A DNA stretch of 64,000 nt, from assembly GCA_900618795.1 (NCBI GenBank), contig UYJD01000003.1:1122144-1186143 (forward strand), in the 5' to 3' direction. The notes under the pieces were generated by a model, which did not search any database, was not told the origin of the DNA, and saw nothing but the letters and a program-made list of their open reading frames with translations. Source of the stretch: Cyanodermella asteris (taxonomy: Eukaryota > Ascomycota > Lecanoromycetes > Ostropales > Stictidaceae). Below are positions 1-10,347 of the stretch, one piece after another (within the stretch, counting starts at the first letter, position 1; each line of letters begins with the position of its first letter). The position numbers and the translations under genes were made by a program.

Positions 1-99
1 CCTACATAGTCAACCAAACCGTGCCCGCGTTACACTTAGCCGGGACACGATTCAAGAGGGTCTTCCAATTACCAAAGGCTACGGCGAGAGGAAGTCAGG

Positions 100-1155
100 C
101 AATCGACTGCAGTCAACTTTGAAGCCGGAAGAAGATAGTCCCAGAATACCGCAGCCTCCATACGATGCCATGATCAGTGCCGTTTGGCCTTCCTCATTTG
201 CCAGATTGACATTAGCGTTATACCGAATTAAACAATCGACAATAGCCGTGTTACCTTTGGCTGCTGAAACAATCAGTACTGCATATCCCCTATCACGCCT
301 TATGTCCCTACGACGCGACTTTCAAGCGTCTGTAGAGAAGAGGCATTGTCTTGATCTACGTCTTAAGAATCACCAATCGCTCCAGCCGCCAGCCAACCTG
401 GGACTTTGCTTGATTCGCAGTGGGGCTTGTCTCACTCACCGTGAACGGAAACAACACATTGGCTCTTCTGCAGCAATATCCTAATCGAGTTGTGTCAATT
501 ACGTATCCCAGAAGCAATAGCATTCGCAATCTTGTTCTCGGCCTCGAGGTGACTTGGTACAATCCTTGAATGTAGCTGCTGTGCGTCCGCCGCTGCTATA
601 TACCCCTGCCACGCCCTGTTCTTTGTGTAAGTCCCAATAGTCGCAGCTCCTTGTCTCGCTTAGAACCAGGCTGAAATCCGGACAGGTCCAGTGGTCCGAA
701 CAACTCACCATATCCATTGGGTGACATGAAGCTGGCATAGAAGTGGCCACGCTAGAGATTCTATGCTTGTGACCTTTGCTGGAGGGCGCTTCTTTGACAG
801 CTTATTGCCGACATCGTTGTCAAACTAAAGTTCCTCCTCTTTAATGCTCGGCTTTGAGACCAGTGCTATCTGGAGCCAGGTTAGCGGCCAGTCGAGGAAC
901 CCTATCGTGTGAAACGCGCCGCATCTGCCATCCTGAGAATAATCAACGACGACATCTGCGAGGCGGACGTCGTGCTAGGTGCTCGAAACTCAGTATTCCA
1001 CCACCAATCCCCGCCAATTCCCACTACCGATCTGATCCTGATGTTTTCGAAAGCATCCAGCATATCGTTAGCCACAGCTCCAGCGCATGTCGTACCGTGT
1101 TCGCCGTTAGATAGCACCGTGATCGCAATAATGTGTTTGCCGACTCGCCAAAGAG
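100..1155 (-). pseudogene. Relic of a nucleoside-phosphorylase / ankyrin-repeat (NLR-like) gene
   Basis: Read on the minus strand, 1152-1010 encodes a stretch typical of the PNP/UDP phosphorylase fold of fungal NLR-like proteins (VGKHIIAIT, NGEHGTT, then VGIGG). The expected next strand (HDVRLADVVVDY) follows at about 981-946 but in another frame. At 300-130 the same strand reads a good ankyrin repeat (LIVSAAKGNTAIVDCLIRYN, then ANVNLANEEGQTALIMASYG). The order phosphorylase then ankyrin fits the known PNP-NACHT/NB-ARC-ANK architecture, with the middle lost. No open frame joins the parts and stops are frequent, so this is a decayed host gene. The true ends are unclear. Confidence 0.55.
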
Positions 1156-1854
1156 CCTAGCTGTTGTTCTCGAATGTTGTGATATGCTCCGAACCTTCGT
1201 GCACGTCGTCGAGTGTCGTCGCGATCGTGCAGATTCAGCTAGCAGGGTGTCTGCTCGCACTGGACGTTATTGGCGCAAAGCAGGAGTGGGTGATCACACG
1301 ACTATTGCTATTGTTGCGAGAATGGAGAAGCTTATCGTCGCGCTTAATCCTCCGCCTCACTGGTTAGCTTCGAGAAATCACTGGTGCTCTCCTGTCCGTC
1401 GCAATCCTGGCCTCGCTTTGTGGGCTGCGCCTTGGTATCAGCCTCGTTTGGGAGTATGCTTCGCTGGCATCTCCACGAAGCCGTTCGACGCTCCGCAGCG
1501 AATGCTCTCCCTCCATCAGAGCTATTCATGACTAACGGCTGGCGACGCGCCTAAGCGGCGTCAAATACGTCCATCGGAGTCGTGGATATTTTAGGACCTG
1601 TACGCATCAGGCTCCACAATGTATTATTACTCTTCCTTACGACGCCTCTGGATACAGAGGGTTCGTTAGAAACCAAAGCAGACAGAAACCCGCAGTAAGG
1701 CAAGGTGCAAATTGAGACCAAGTCACGTGTTCTTCCGGTGTCGCGTTCAAAAACCCGCGCAAAGCGGCGGGTCGCGCCCACGCCATATCGAGGGTGTTCG
1801 AACCAGCATTCTTATTATAGCCGTCATCCAGAATATTTCAGCACCATCGTAGAA
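1156..1854. other. Intergenic, upstream of DBP6
   Basis: No supported gene. The short frames here have no recognisable content. The last 150 bases are open in the DBP6 frame but contain no ATG before 1855, so they are treated as 5' leader. Confidence 0.5.
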
Positions 1855-4083
1855 ATGAGTGGAGCATTTTATCAAAGATGGGTGCCACCGCAGATTGCAA
1901 AGCCCAAAGAAGCCCCTGCTGTGAATCCGAAGCCCGGCTTCTTCGACAGATATATCCCACCGACTAAACCGGTTTCAGTAACGCCAGCGCCTGAGGATCG
2001 TGCAGTCGAAGAACCTCGGTCGCCGAAACGCAGAAAGAAGGAAAAGGTGAAGGCTGTTGTGGAGAAAGCAGACGACGAAGACGAAAATCACAACGCGAAG
2101 CATAAACGCATTACGGAAAAATATAAGCGAGCCACATCTGGAAATGACGGCCAAAAACGACTCGGCGCCGAAGCAGCATCTGAATCGCAAGACACCCGCA
2201 ATGGAGATCAGACAGTCAAGCATGGATTGGAACCAATCCCTCAGCCAATGGAAGTTGATGAAGAGACTCCTCAGATCGCATCTCCACTGCCTATCTGGAT
2301 GCGAGAACCCATCCGAGTGAAAGCTGACAAGCGTGTCGAGTTTTCAAAGCTGGATCTATCCGAACCCACCGTGCGGACACTCAAGAAGCGAGGGTACAAC
2401 GATGCGTTTGCTGTTCAGACTGCGGTAATACCGCTCATGCTGCCAGGGCCGAGCAAACATGCCGGTGACATCTGCGTGGCAGCGTCGACCGGTTCCGGCA
2501 AGACCCTGTCCTACGTCCTACCTATGATCGAGAACCTCAAAAACCGGCCCACGCGACAGCTTCGAGGCTTGATCGTCGTTCCGACCCGAGAGCTGGTAAA
2601 TCAAGTGAGAATGTCCTTGGAGGATTGCTCAGCTGGCTCTGGTCTGCGCGTCGGAATCGCAGTTGGCAACAGGACGATGGCGGAGGAAAAGGCAGCTTTG
2701 ATGGAGAAGACTCAAGTCAGGAATCCCGAAGCCTATCACCGAAAACGGAACATGACTCGGGACGAACTCGCCGAGGAGTTAATGAGTAACTGGGACATGG
2801 AGTTTGACGACGACACTAAGCTTGGCTACGAATGTGCTTGGAAGTACGTGTCTGCCGTGGACATCCTAGTCTGCACACCTGGGCGCCTCGTTGATCATTT
2901 GCGGGCAACTCGAGACTTCACGCTCGAGAATGTGGAGATTCTTGCCGTTGACGAGGCAGATCGGCTGCTCGATCAGAGCTTTCAGCAGTGGGTAGAAGCT
3001 GTCATACCTGCCCTTGAGCGTCTTCCCGAGCCAAGCCCCGCTGTAAAGCTGTGGCGGATGACCAGACACATTCAGCCTCAACGGAGGATGCAAAAGATTA
3101 TTTTAAGCGCAACAATGACGAAGGACATTGCTCAGTTGCTCTCTTTGAGACTCAGAACGCCCAAATTGGTCGTATTGGAAGGTAACAGCATTGGCGGAGA
3201 TGACGATGAAACAGCTGCCGGCTTGGAGAACCTGCCAGCAAGGCTGCAGGAAGTTGCTGTGACTATGGGTATTACAGACGAAAAGCCGCTTGTCCTGACA
3301 CAATTACTGGACGGGACGCTTGGGAACACGAAATTGATGAACGGCTATCCAAAGCCGCAGATGGCGCGTCATCTCAAGAGCAAGACTAAGCCAGCTAGCA
3401 GTGACGATTCAACGGACGAATCTTCATCCGATGAGTCAGATTCATCTAGTGATGGATCAGCCGGCCACACGTCTGAGGTGAGCAGCAGCTCTGAAGACAG
3501 TGAAGATGATGAAACAGCGTCGACAACGAGTTCGGGTAGCCATACAGATCGGGAGATGGGAGGTACTGAGGATCAAACGGCCACATTTGGGGTCTTGATA
3601 TTCACCAATACTAACGAGGCTGCTTTGCGTCTTTCTCGCTTATTGTCCCTTCTACGAACCCAATGGAAGGACACCATTGGAACTCTCACAAAATCGACCA
3701 AATCATCCTCCGCCCGCCGCATGCTGTCAGCCTTCCACAGCAAGAAGCTCTCCATTCTCATCGCTTCCGATCGCGCGTCTCGAGGCTTGGACATCAAGAA
3801 TCTGGCGACCGTCATCAATTATGATATGCCGACAAGCCGGAAGAGCTATGTCCACCGAGTTGGCCGAACAGCACGAGCTGGTCAATCGGGTGAAGCATAC
3901 ACTATGGTGGAACACCATCAGGCAAGATGGTTCTGGAACGAGATTGGTCGGTCGAAGCATGTCCGAAGGCCAAACAAGATATCCAGGAGAGAGGGTTTGT
4001 GGAAAGAGGTATCGGCCGAGCAAAAGGAAGCGTATGCTGTAGCGTTGGCAAAGCTTGGGGTGGAAGCACGAACTTCGAAATAG
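1855..4083 (+). CDS. DBP6: ATP-dependent RNA helicase DBP6 (DDX51 family)
   Basis: DEAD-box helicase of 742 aa that acts in the nucleolus in early 60S ribosomal subunit assembly. The first ATG of the frame (1855) gives MSGAFYQRWVPP, matching the family's usual start. Motifs in order: Q-motif region around residue 180, Walker A ASTGSGKT near 209, PTRELV, TPGRLVDHL, VDEAD near 366, SATMT near 418, and helicase C motifs ASDRASRGLDI and HRVGRTARAG near 667. A long acidic Ser/Asp/Glu stretch (about residues 510-570) sits between the two RecA lobes, and an acidic/basic disordered N-terminus precedes the core. No intron is needed. It is convergent with the AP-3 sigma gene, about 120 bp away. Confidence 0.93.
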   Translation: MSGAFYQRWVPPQIAKPKEAPAVNPKPGFFDRYIPPTKPVSVTPAPEDRAVEEPRSPKRRKKEKVKAVVEKADDEDENHNAKHKRITEKYKRATSGNDGQKRLGAEAASESQDTRNGDQTVKHGLEPIPQPMEVDEETPQIASPLPIWMREPIRVKADKRVEFSKLDLSEPTVRTLKKRGYNDAFAVQTAVIPLMLPGPSKHAGDICVAASTGSGKTLSYVLPMIENLKNRPTRQLRGLIVVPTRELVNQVRMSLEDCSAGSGLRVGIAVGNRTMAEEKAALMEKTQVRNPEAYHRKRNMTRDELAEELMSNWDMEFDDDTKLGYECAWKYVSAVDILVCTPGRLVDHLRATRDFTLENVEILAVDEADRLLDQSFQQWVEAVIPALERLPEPSPAVKLWRMTRHIQPQRRMQKIILSATMTKDIAQLLSLRLRTPKLVVLEGNSIGGDDDETAAGLENLPARLQEVAVTMGITDEKPLVLTQLLDGTLGNTKLMNGYPKPQMARHLKSKTKPASSDDSTDESSSDESDSSSDGSAGHTSEVSSSSEDSEDDETASTTSSGSHTDREMGGTEDQTATFGVLIFTNTNEAALRLSRLLSLLRTQWKDTIGTLTKSTKSSSARRMLSAFHSKKLSILIASDRASRGLDIKNLATVINYDMPTSRKSYVHRVGRTARAGQSGEAYTMVEHHQARWFWNEIGRSKHVRRPNKISRREGLWKEVSAEQKEAYAVALAKLGVEARTSK

Positions 4084-4201
4084 ATCGTCATAGAAGTGGC
4101 CTCCTCAATCTCATCAATGGCGATTTGGTTGCTAACGGCCTTCTCGACCACACGCTCTGTTGCCCATGTAGACATCGTCCTGGCGCATGACTTCAGAGCC
4201 C

Positions 4202-4975
4202 TCATCGTAACCCCATGTTGCTTCCCCACCAACTCAACCCACTGGTTGCACCACCGAGGCCTCCTGCCTTTGCACCTTCACCTCTTTTGATCACCCTGCC
4301 CTGCTCCTTTACTGCCTTCGTTATGCGATCCAAATTTGTCTCAATAACGACGCCACCCACAATCATTTCAGCCAAAGTCGAATGTAAAGTTTCAAAGTTG
4401 AAGATTAAGTCGAGCTCGCAGACATCTTCAAATAATGCATTGAGCGCTTCGACGTATACCTGGATAAGGTCAAGTAGGGCGAGTGGTGACTCGGTCGATG
4501 TCGATATTAGAACAAAATATAGGGTGGCGTAGTTGCGGTAGGTTACAAGGGCGGGCGCATCCGAATGCTGTGGTGCTTTCCCGCCGGTTGGAGCTTCAGC
4601 GGCGGAAGAAGCGAGGAGAGGAGGAAGACTGGATACGAATGAGCTGCACAATTCGTAGAAGGCTGACAAAGCAAATGACGAAGCTTGTAGGACTTGAGAT
4701 TGACAAGTTATAGGGGAGATACGATTTTGACAGGTATATTTTTGCGTACTAAGTCTGGACACGGTGAACATACGGAAGAAAGTTGCAAGAAGACGCTGGT
4801 CGTGCAGCTACCAAGCCGAATATTTCTGAAATGAGCTTTTGCTGAACGGCAGTATCCTTTAAGATGTCAGATTCTTTAGCTCCATTTCCGAATCCATTGA
4901 ACTGACGAGCTGAGAATAGAATTTGGTCAGTCGTGGTTGGCCCGAGTTATTAAAGACGAGGACGGCGTTGATCAT
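4202..4975 (-). CDS. APS3: AP-3 complex subunit sigma
   Basis: Small clathrin-adaptor chain (192 aa) of the AP-3 complex, which sorts cargo from Golgi/endosomes to the vacuole. Three exons: 4975-4907 (MINAVLVFNNSGQPRLTKFY), 4856-4774 (DTAVQQKLISEIFGLV, then SSCNFLP) and 4628-4202 (LPPLLASS, then YRNYATLYFVLI, LIQVYVEALNALFEDVCELD, NFETLHSTLAEMIVGG). Introns are 50 and 145 nt with GT and AG ends; the phases join the conserved PLPPLL exactly. The VSSLP reading before exon 3 is intronic. The C-terminal tail after GGVVIETN is Gly/Ala-rich, as in other fungal AP-3 sigma chains. Confidence 0.92.
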
Positions 4976-5466
4976 GGCTGAACCCTCCCCGTTCTTGTCG
5001 GGAATGTGAACCAAGCAATCAACGCAACCTCGGCTCAGACGCGTTTCATGAAATGGCCAGACAAGTTTCGAGCTGCAGAAATCACTTTTGACTTTGCTCG
5101 ACTATAGCTCGATGATGCTGAAGAGTAGTTCATCAGCCGAGCGTTGCGGGACGGCTTGGCTGGACATGAACGTGAGCTGACTCAGCAAACGCGTATTGAC
5201 ATGAACTTCATTTCAAGCTTGTGCGGCGCAAGTGATCGGCTGTTCCTTGCAATAAGTGCCTGCTACATCCACACGACTCCTCTTGTACTTATAGAGGATT
5301 CTTTGATTACCTTCTCGCATTACGAACATTGCAGCGCCTTGTGTCACAGTCTTCAGCGTTTTTGAATCGTTCAGTTCCGAAGACGTATCTAATTGTACCT
5401 AGAATTTCCCTGTACCATTGTCGGGATAAGTCTTTGATTTCAAGAAGCTCGAGTATTGGCACGAAC
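4976..5466. other. Divergent intergenic region between APS3 and the Gta3 gene
   Basis: About 490 bases between two divergent starts; presumably holds both promoters. The Gta3 frame is open from about 5330 but only through non-ATG codons. Nothing else is seen. Confidence 0.5.
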
Positions 5467-6207
5467 ATGCGAGGAAACTCCAGCTCTTTTCTTACAACCC
5501 GGTGTATTGCCATGCGGGCTGTACCAGGTCGCGCCAACACAAGCGCAAACGTTCTCACAGGCCGCACTAATATCGTCTCTCGCTACAGATCCGAGAGATC
5601 GTCCCATAGACCTAGCAGAGCGACGTACAGCACAAGAAGATTTCCCAACATCCCTCTGATGGACAAAACCGACATCAATAACTTTTTGCGACATTCTCCA
5701 AAGAATGATATTTCCTCTCTGCTCGTACCGAAAACCGAAGGCGAAGGGGGAGTCTCGGAGCAGGTCACCGCAGAGGAAGTGCATCACATACAGCGTTTGT
5801 CGGCGCTACGAACGTCAGAGAGCCCTGAAGCTACAGAGGAACTACGGCGGGTTCTGGAGAAACAGTTGAACTTTGTGAGAACAATCCAAGACGTCAATGT
5901 GGAAGGCATTGAGCCGCTGGTCGCTATCAGAGACGAAACGCGGAAAGCTAAACAGCAGTCCGAAATCACCCAGGAGAGCTTACAGCCCTTTTTCGACAAG
6001 GAGGAACAAGTTGGACGTTATAGGCGAATAGTCCCGAAGAAGCCTGCTTCTGAGGAGGACTTGCCCCGGGACCAGGCGCAGCTCAACTGGGAGCCACTGG
6101 GGATCGCTCCGCAGACGTCAGGAGCATTCATCAAGGTGACAACGAAGACTAAGGACAGCAAAGCGGCCAAGGGTAGCAAGGCAATCGATGACAATGCAAT
6201 GGCATAA
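5467..6207 (+). CDS. Mitochondrial glutamyl-tRNA(Gln) amidotransferase subunit, Gta3/GatC-like
   Basis: Predicted subunit of the mitochondrial amidotransferase that converts Glu-tRNA(Gln) to Gln-tRNA(Gln). The first ATG in frame (5467) gives 246 aa with an Arg/Ser-rich, acid-free N-terminus (MRGNSSSFLTTRCIAMRAVP) that looks like a matrix targeting sequence. The core (TAEEVHHIQRLSALR, LNFVRTIQDVNVEGIEPLV) is GatC-like, a helix followed by the Leu-x-x-Val-x-Gly-[IV]-x-P-Leu pattern. The extended region with LRHSPKNDISSLL is typical of the Pezizomycotina Gta3 form. The tail is Lys-rich and probably disordered. It ends 46 bp from the 3' end of the convergent HMG-CoA lyase gene. Confidence 0.8.
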   Translation: MRGNSSSFLTTRCIAMRAVPGRANTSANVLTGRTNIVSRYRSERSSHRPSRATYSTRRFPNIPLMDKTDINNFLRHSPKNDISSLLVPKTEGEGGVSEQVTAEEVHHIQRLSALRTSESPEATEELRRVLEKQLNFVRTIQDVNVEGIEPLVAIRDETRKAKQQSEITQESLQPFFDKEEQVGRYRRIVPKKPASEEDLPRDQAQLNWEPLGIAPQTSGAFIKVTTKTKDSKAAKGSKAIDDNAMA

Positions 6208-6253
6208 GTCAGCTCGTTGAGAAGTTCAATTCGAAAATATCGAATGTTAAAGC

Positions 6254-7423
6254 TCAGGCCTTCAGCTTCGCTAACATGGCTTTTCCGGCTCGCGAGTCAT
6301 TCTTACGGCCAATTTCACCGCTGATCCATTCGCCTGTCTCAGCCATGGTCTTGAGGTCGATGCCGGTCGTCATCCCGAGAGAGTGAAGTGTATACACCAA
6401 GTCTTCGGTGGCCACATTTCCGGTTGCGCCCTTGGAGTATGGACACCCTCCCAGGCCGGCAACACTGCTGTCAAAGATACGGACACCATGCTCTAGGCCA
6501 ACTAGGGTGTTCACGAGCGCCATTCCGTACGTGTCATGGAAGTGGAGGGCGATGTCTTGCGGTTGGATCCCTGCTGCGGCCAGCGCTTTGAGCAGTTTCT
6601 CCGTCCTAGGGGCAGTGCCCATGCCAGTCGTATCTGCCACGGAAACCTCATCAACACCCAGCGATAGCAGGTTTGCCGTCACTTCTGCAACCTGCTGAGG
6701 TGACACATCTGGGCCTTCGTAAGGGCATCCCAAGGCTACTGAGACATAACCCCGAACTCGAACATTATGCTCCTTTGCTGCTGCAATAATGACCTTGAAA
6801 CGTTCAATGGACTCGGCAATGCTGCAATTCGTGTTCGTTTTTGAGAATGTCTCCGTGGCTGCAGCGAAAATGGATATTTCGGTCGAGAATGGGGGAGAAG
6901 ACGTGGAGCTCGAGGCTGGAGAGGTTGTCCTTGCCGGCGACTCCTGCTCTTGCTCGGAAGGTGATGGGGACGGTAAGCCGGATGCTTCTCGGATTGTCTT
7001 GATGTAATTATCGAAGCCCTTGATGTTAGGGACGAGGAAATTGTATTTTATTGGATGACTCGCCGCGGGCGGGCGGGCAAGTATTGCTGACATGACTTCT
7101 GCTGAGCTTGCCATCTTGTATGATTAGTATTTCGACCGTGTTTGCGCAGCTCCGTCGATGCATACCTGCGGGACCCATTTCGGCGCCACAAAAGACCCAG
7201 CCTCAATATCTCTTACTCCTGTTTGCGCCAATCGTCGTATGAGCTCGAGCTTTGTCTCTTTCGAGATCGTTGTCTTCTCATTCTGCAGGCCATCGCGAGC
7301 TCCGACCTCCACAATGCGGACTTCATCTGCCCTCCGCACTGCGGAGGTTGCAAAGAAGCGAGCACATGGTCTCAAGTAGGAGGTGCCTGAGGAGCGTGTG
7401 GCACGTCGCGCGAGAGCCTGCAT
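6254..7423 (-). CDS. Hydroxymethylglutaryl-CoA lyase, mitochondrial
   Basis: Cleaves HMG-CoA to acetyl-CoA and acetoacetate in leucine breakdown. Two exons, 7423-7166 and 7114-6254, joined across a 51-nt GTATGC-AAG intron so that WVPQ runs into MASSAEV; 372 aa. The N-terminus (MQALARRATRSSG, FFATSAVRR) is a mitochondrial presequence. Visible motifs are VEVGARDGLQNE, FVAPKWVPQ, the metal/substrate site VSLGCPYEGP-like VALGCPYEGP, HFHDTYGMA, and the family signature GLGGCPYSKGATGN with the catalytic Cys. A Ser/Pro-rich insert (EQEQESPARTTSPASSSTSS) follows the first part of the barrel, an expansion I would expect in a loop. All key residues are present. Confidence 0.94.
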
Positions 7424-7657
7424 GGTCGCGAATCGCAGCCGTATCGTCCAGCTGCCCGCACGAGCGTTTGTCTTGAGGCATCAAAGACGACGTTGGTCTC
7501 TGAGCAGAGTGAGAGTGAGATGGTCTGGACGGCACTGCGGGCAACGTCGGTGTAGAAGCTTGGTCCACCTCTCCGCACTCCCGCTTCGGCTTCACGCGGC
7601 TTGAGCCACAACTTTTTCTAGCCGCATTCAGTGTCTACGGAATTGCACACTACCACC

Positions 7658-9037
7658 ATGGAGGAAGATAGAGCTCAAGCCAACCTGAGCTCAGCGCCGG
7701 AATCGGCGCAGGCAGATGTCGTTGTGGCTCAGAATGTCCAGAGGGTGCCAAAGAAGCGCTTTGTCGGCAGACGAACTGCCGCTGAGCGGGCAGCGAAAGA
7801 CGGCAGGGTGAACATCGACGATTCGGGTGCTGTTCAAGGTAGGGATATGCCATAAAGCTTTGGAGTCTGTCTTGACTAACGGAGTCCAGTCGCACCAAGG
7901 AGAACGGGCCGAGTACTGAATACGATACCCGCAGATATTCTTAATGATGAAGAGCTCAATGCCGCGATCGCTCTGTTACCATCCAACTATTCGTTTGAGA
8001 TACACAAGACAATACATCGTATACGACAGTCCGAAGCGAAGAGAATAGCTTTGCAATTTCCAGAAGGCTTACTTCTCTTTGCCACCACCATCTCAGACAT
8101 AATTACTCAGTTCTGCCCTGGGAGCGAGACGCTGATAATGGGGGATGTCACGTATGGCGCCTGTTGTATTGACGATTACACTGCAAGAGCTTTGGGATGC
8201 GACATGCTGGTACACTACGCGCACAGTTGCTTGATTCCGGTGGATGTGACCAAGATCAAGACGCTCTATGTTTTTGTCGATATCAGCATCGATACGACGC
8301 ATTTGCTGGCAACGCTGGAGCGGAACTTCGCCTCTGGCAAGACGATAGCTCTGGTTGGTACCATTCAATTCAATGCCACGATACATGCCGTCAAACTTGC
8401 TCTCGAGAAAGCCGGCTTTACAATCATGGTACCTCAAATCATGCCACTCAGTAAGGGTGAGATTTTGGGATGTACATCGCCCCGTTTCACGGGTGACAAA
8501 GCAGTGGACATGATTCTGTATCTCGGTGACGGGCGCTTCCATCTGGAATCTGCCATGATCCACAATCCCGAGACGCCTGCATATCGCTACGATCCCTATT
8601 CTAGGAAGCTTACAAGAGAGAGCTATGCTCACGAAGAAATGCAGGACCTGAGGCGATCGGCAATTGCACAAGCCAAGACTGCGAAGAAGTGGGGACTGAT
8701 ACTCGGCTCACTTGGTCGTCAAGGCAATCCCCATACTATGACTATGATTGAACAAAGATTGAATGAACTCAACATCCCGTTCATGAATATAACGCTCAGC
8801 GAGATCTTTCCTGGAAAGCTTGCCACGATGGGAGATGTCGAGTGCTGGGTGCAGATTGCATGCCCAAGGCTCAGTATCGATTGGGGCTATGCCTTTCCTC
8901 GACCTTTATTGACACCCTACGAAGCCCTTATTGCGTTGCAGGCAAGAGACGAGTGGAAGGAAGTTTACCCCATGGACTTCTACGCGAAGGATGGTCTGGG
9001 CAGAACGAAAGCACCTGCGGCACTCAGTGTGAAGTGA
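7658..9037 (+). CDS. DPH1: 2-(3-amino-3-carboxypropyl)histidine synthase subunit 1 (diphthamide synthesis)
   Basis: With Dph2 and the electron donor Dph3, makes the first intermediate of diphthamide on eEF2 by non-classical radical-SAM chemistry. Two exons: 7658-7838 and 7890-9037, with a 51-nt intron; 442 aa. The ATG at 7658 is the first in frame. Iron-sulfur cysteines are visible in [21 protein letters not shown] and [12 protein letters not shown]; other landmarks are [11 protein letters not shown] and [11 protein letters not shown]. The N-terminus has the usual basic segment [11 protein letters not shown]3 lies 5.6 kb downstream on the same strand. Confidence 0.94.
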
Positions 9038-9503
9038 CCAATTGACACTCAAACGATCATTATTGTCGTTCGAAGATGTCCCATGTTAAAAACTGGTCCC
9101 AAGTCATTCTTTTACGAATCGATCGTGGCATGATAACACCTTTTCGACGACGTTTAAAATCTCCAAATTGAGCTCTCGAGGGCAGCGAAACTTGATTCAT
9201 AAACTTTGTCGTGCTCAATGTGTAGAGACAAGGTACGGGCAACGTCATTTCAGCTAATTTATCAAACCCTAATGAAGGACGCTCAGGACAGTGTTGCTGG
9301 CAGGCGAGCTGCCACGCGTTCTAGCAACGTGTGAATAGACCGAGCTTCATTGCGGAGCTTCACCTCAGCCAGAATGACATCAACCCCAGGATACAGAAAA
9401 GGACAAGGTCGCAACTTCCTCATTGCAGACTTACTTCCATTCCACATCTCAAATCTCGGATCCAGCGATCCCCCCCCTCTCAGTTCTGAACGTCTACAAC
9501 AAA
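9038..9503. other. Intergenic, upstream of the secreted repeat protein
   Basis: About 465 bases with no supported gene. A run of C at about 9470 and the ATG context AAAATGAAA at 9501 belong to the downstream leader. The frame of the next gene is open from 9423 but without an ATG. Confidence 0.5.
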
Positions 9504-9938
9504 ATGAAACCAAATATGAAGTACACTCTCATTATCTCGGCCTTGACCGCCGCCACTACGGCTGTTTACGTGCCTGTCAGTGCTCGTGATGAGCTTCAGA
9601 ACACCGAGGTCCCCAGCGCCACCTTCACCTCTCCATCCAGAATCCAACCTCCAATCTTCCCTCAACGCGAGGCTGACCACACTTACACTTCTCTCTCCCG
9701 CATGCGCCCTTCAGGCTTTGGTCAGGGCAAGCGTGAGGCTAAGGCCACTTTCACGTCGCCTTCCAGAATCCAGCCTCCGCATTTTGGCAACGGCAAGCGT
9801 CAGGTCGAGGGTGAGGCTCCAGCTGCCACTTTCACTTCTCCATCAATTATCCACCGTCCGCACTTTGGCAACGACGGCTCCGAAAGCTCTGCAGCTTCCA
9901 CTTATCCCGACGCGGCTCACCCAACTCATCCCGGCTGA
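9504..9938 (+). CDS. Secreted Kex2-type repeat protein, candidate peptide precursor
   Basis: 144 aa, single exon, start at the first ATG (a second in-frame ATG, codon 5, is equally possible). Residues 1-22 form a signal peptide (MKYTLIISALTAATTAVY). The rest holds four imperfect repeats at about 39-52, 60-72, 81-94 and 108-121, based on ATFTSPSRIQPPHF. The second and third end in GFGQGKR (71-77) and FGNGKR (94-99), i.e. dibasic Kex2 sites; the first ends in PQREA. After cleavage two spacers begin with EA, as in alpha-factor leaders trimmed by Ste13-like dipeptidyl peptidase. No Cys is present. I do not recognise a family. No DUF3328/UstYa-type genes flank it, so nothing here supports a dikaritin-type cluster. 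Confidence 0.8.
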   Translation: MKPNMKYTLIISALTAATTAVYVPVSARDELQNTEVPSATFTSPSRIQPPIFPQREADHTYTSLSRMRPSGFGQGKREAKATFTSPSRIQPPHFGNGKRQVEGEAPAATFTSPSIIHRPHFGNDGSESSAASTYPDAAHPTHPG

Positions 9939-10347
9939 GGCCCATAGAAGCGCGGCAACGGCTTTGATCTTTGAGCCATTTTCTCCTGCTAGGATCGGCA
10001 AGAATGGGACAAGTTCGCGGAGTTAATGACACTGACTAAGAATGACTGAATCTTCTTTTGGGGTTCAATTGACTTCACGCCATACATCTGGACTTCGCAG
10101 CTGAGGTTTGATGTTACTTTGAGCTAGTCTCTTCATGATACGGCATAGGCAGTGTCATTGGTTGATGTAAAAAAGGATACTCTGAATTAAATAAATACTC
10201 GAATGAGAAGACCTCAAGTCCTTTCATTGCTAGTGATGGGACCCTTGACAGTGACTATCACTGTTCCGCACCTTCGTCCAATTAGCACATCCTCCTTCTT
10301 CTAGGCAATTTTCTCTATCCACCGCGCCGTCATATCCAGGGATCATG
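9939..10347. other. Convergent 3' intergenic region
   Basis: About 410 bases between convergent genes of two secreted proteins. AT-rich around 10170-10200 (AATTAAATAAATAC), a plausible polyadenylation zone. Nothing else seen. Confidence 0.45.

Noticed and set aside
9504-9938. Interpretation as an alpha-factor mating pheromone
   Set aside because: The repeats lack the Trp-Cys...Cys pattern of ascomycete alpha-type pheromones; only the processing layout is shared.
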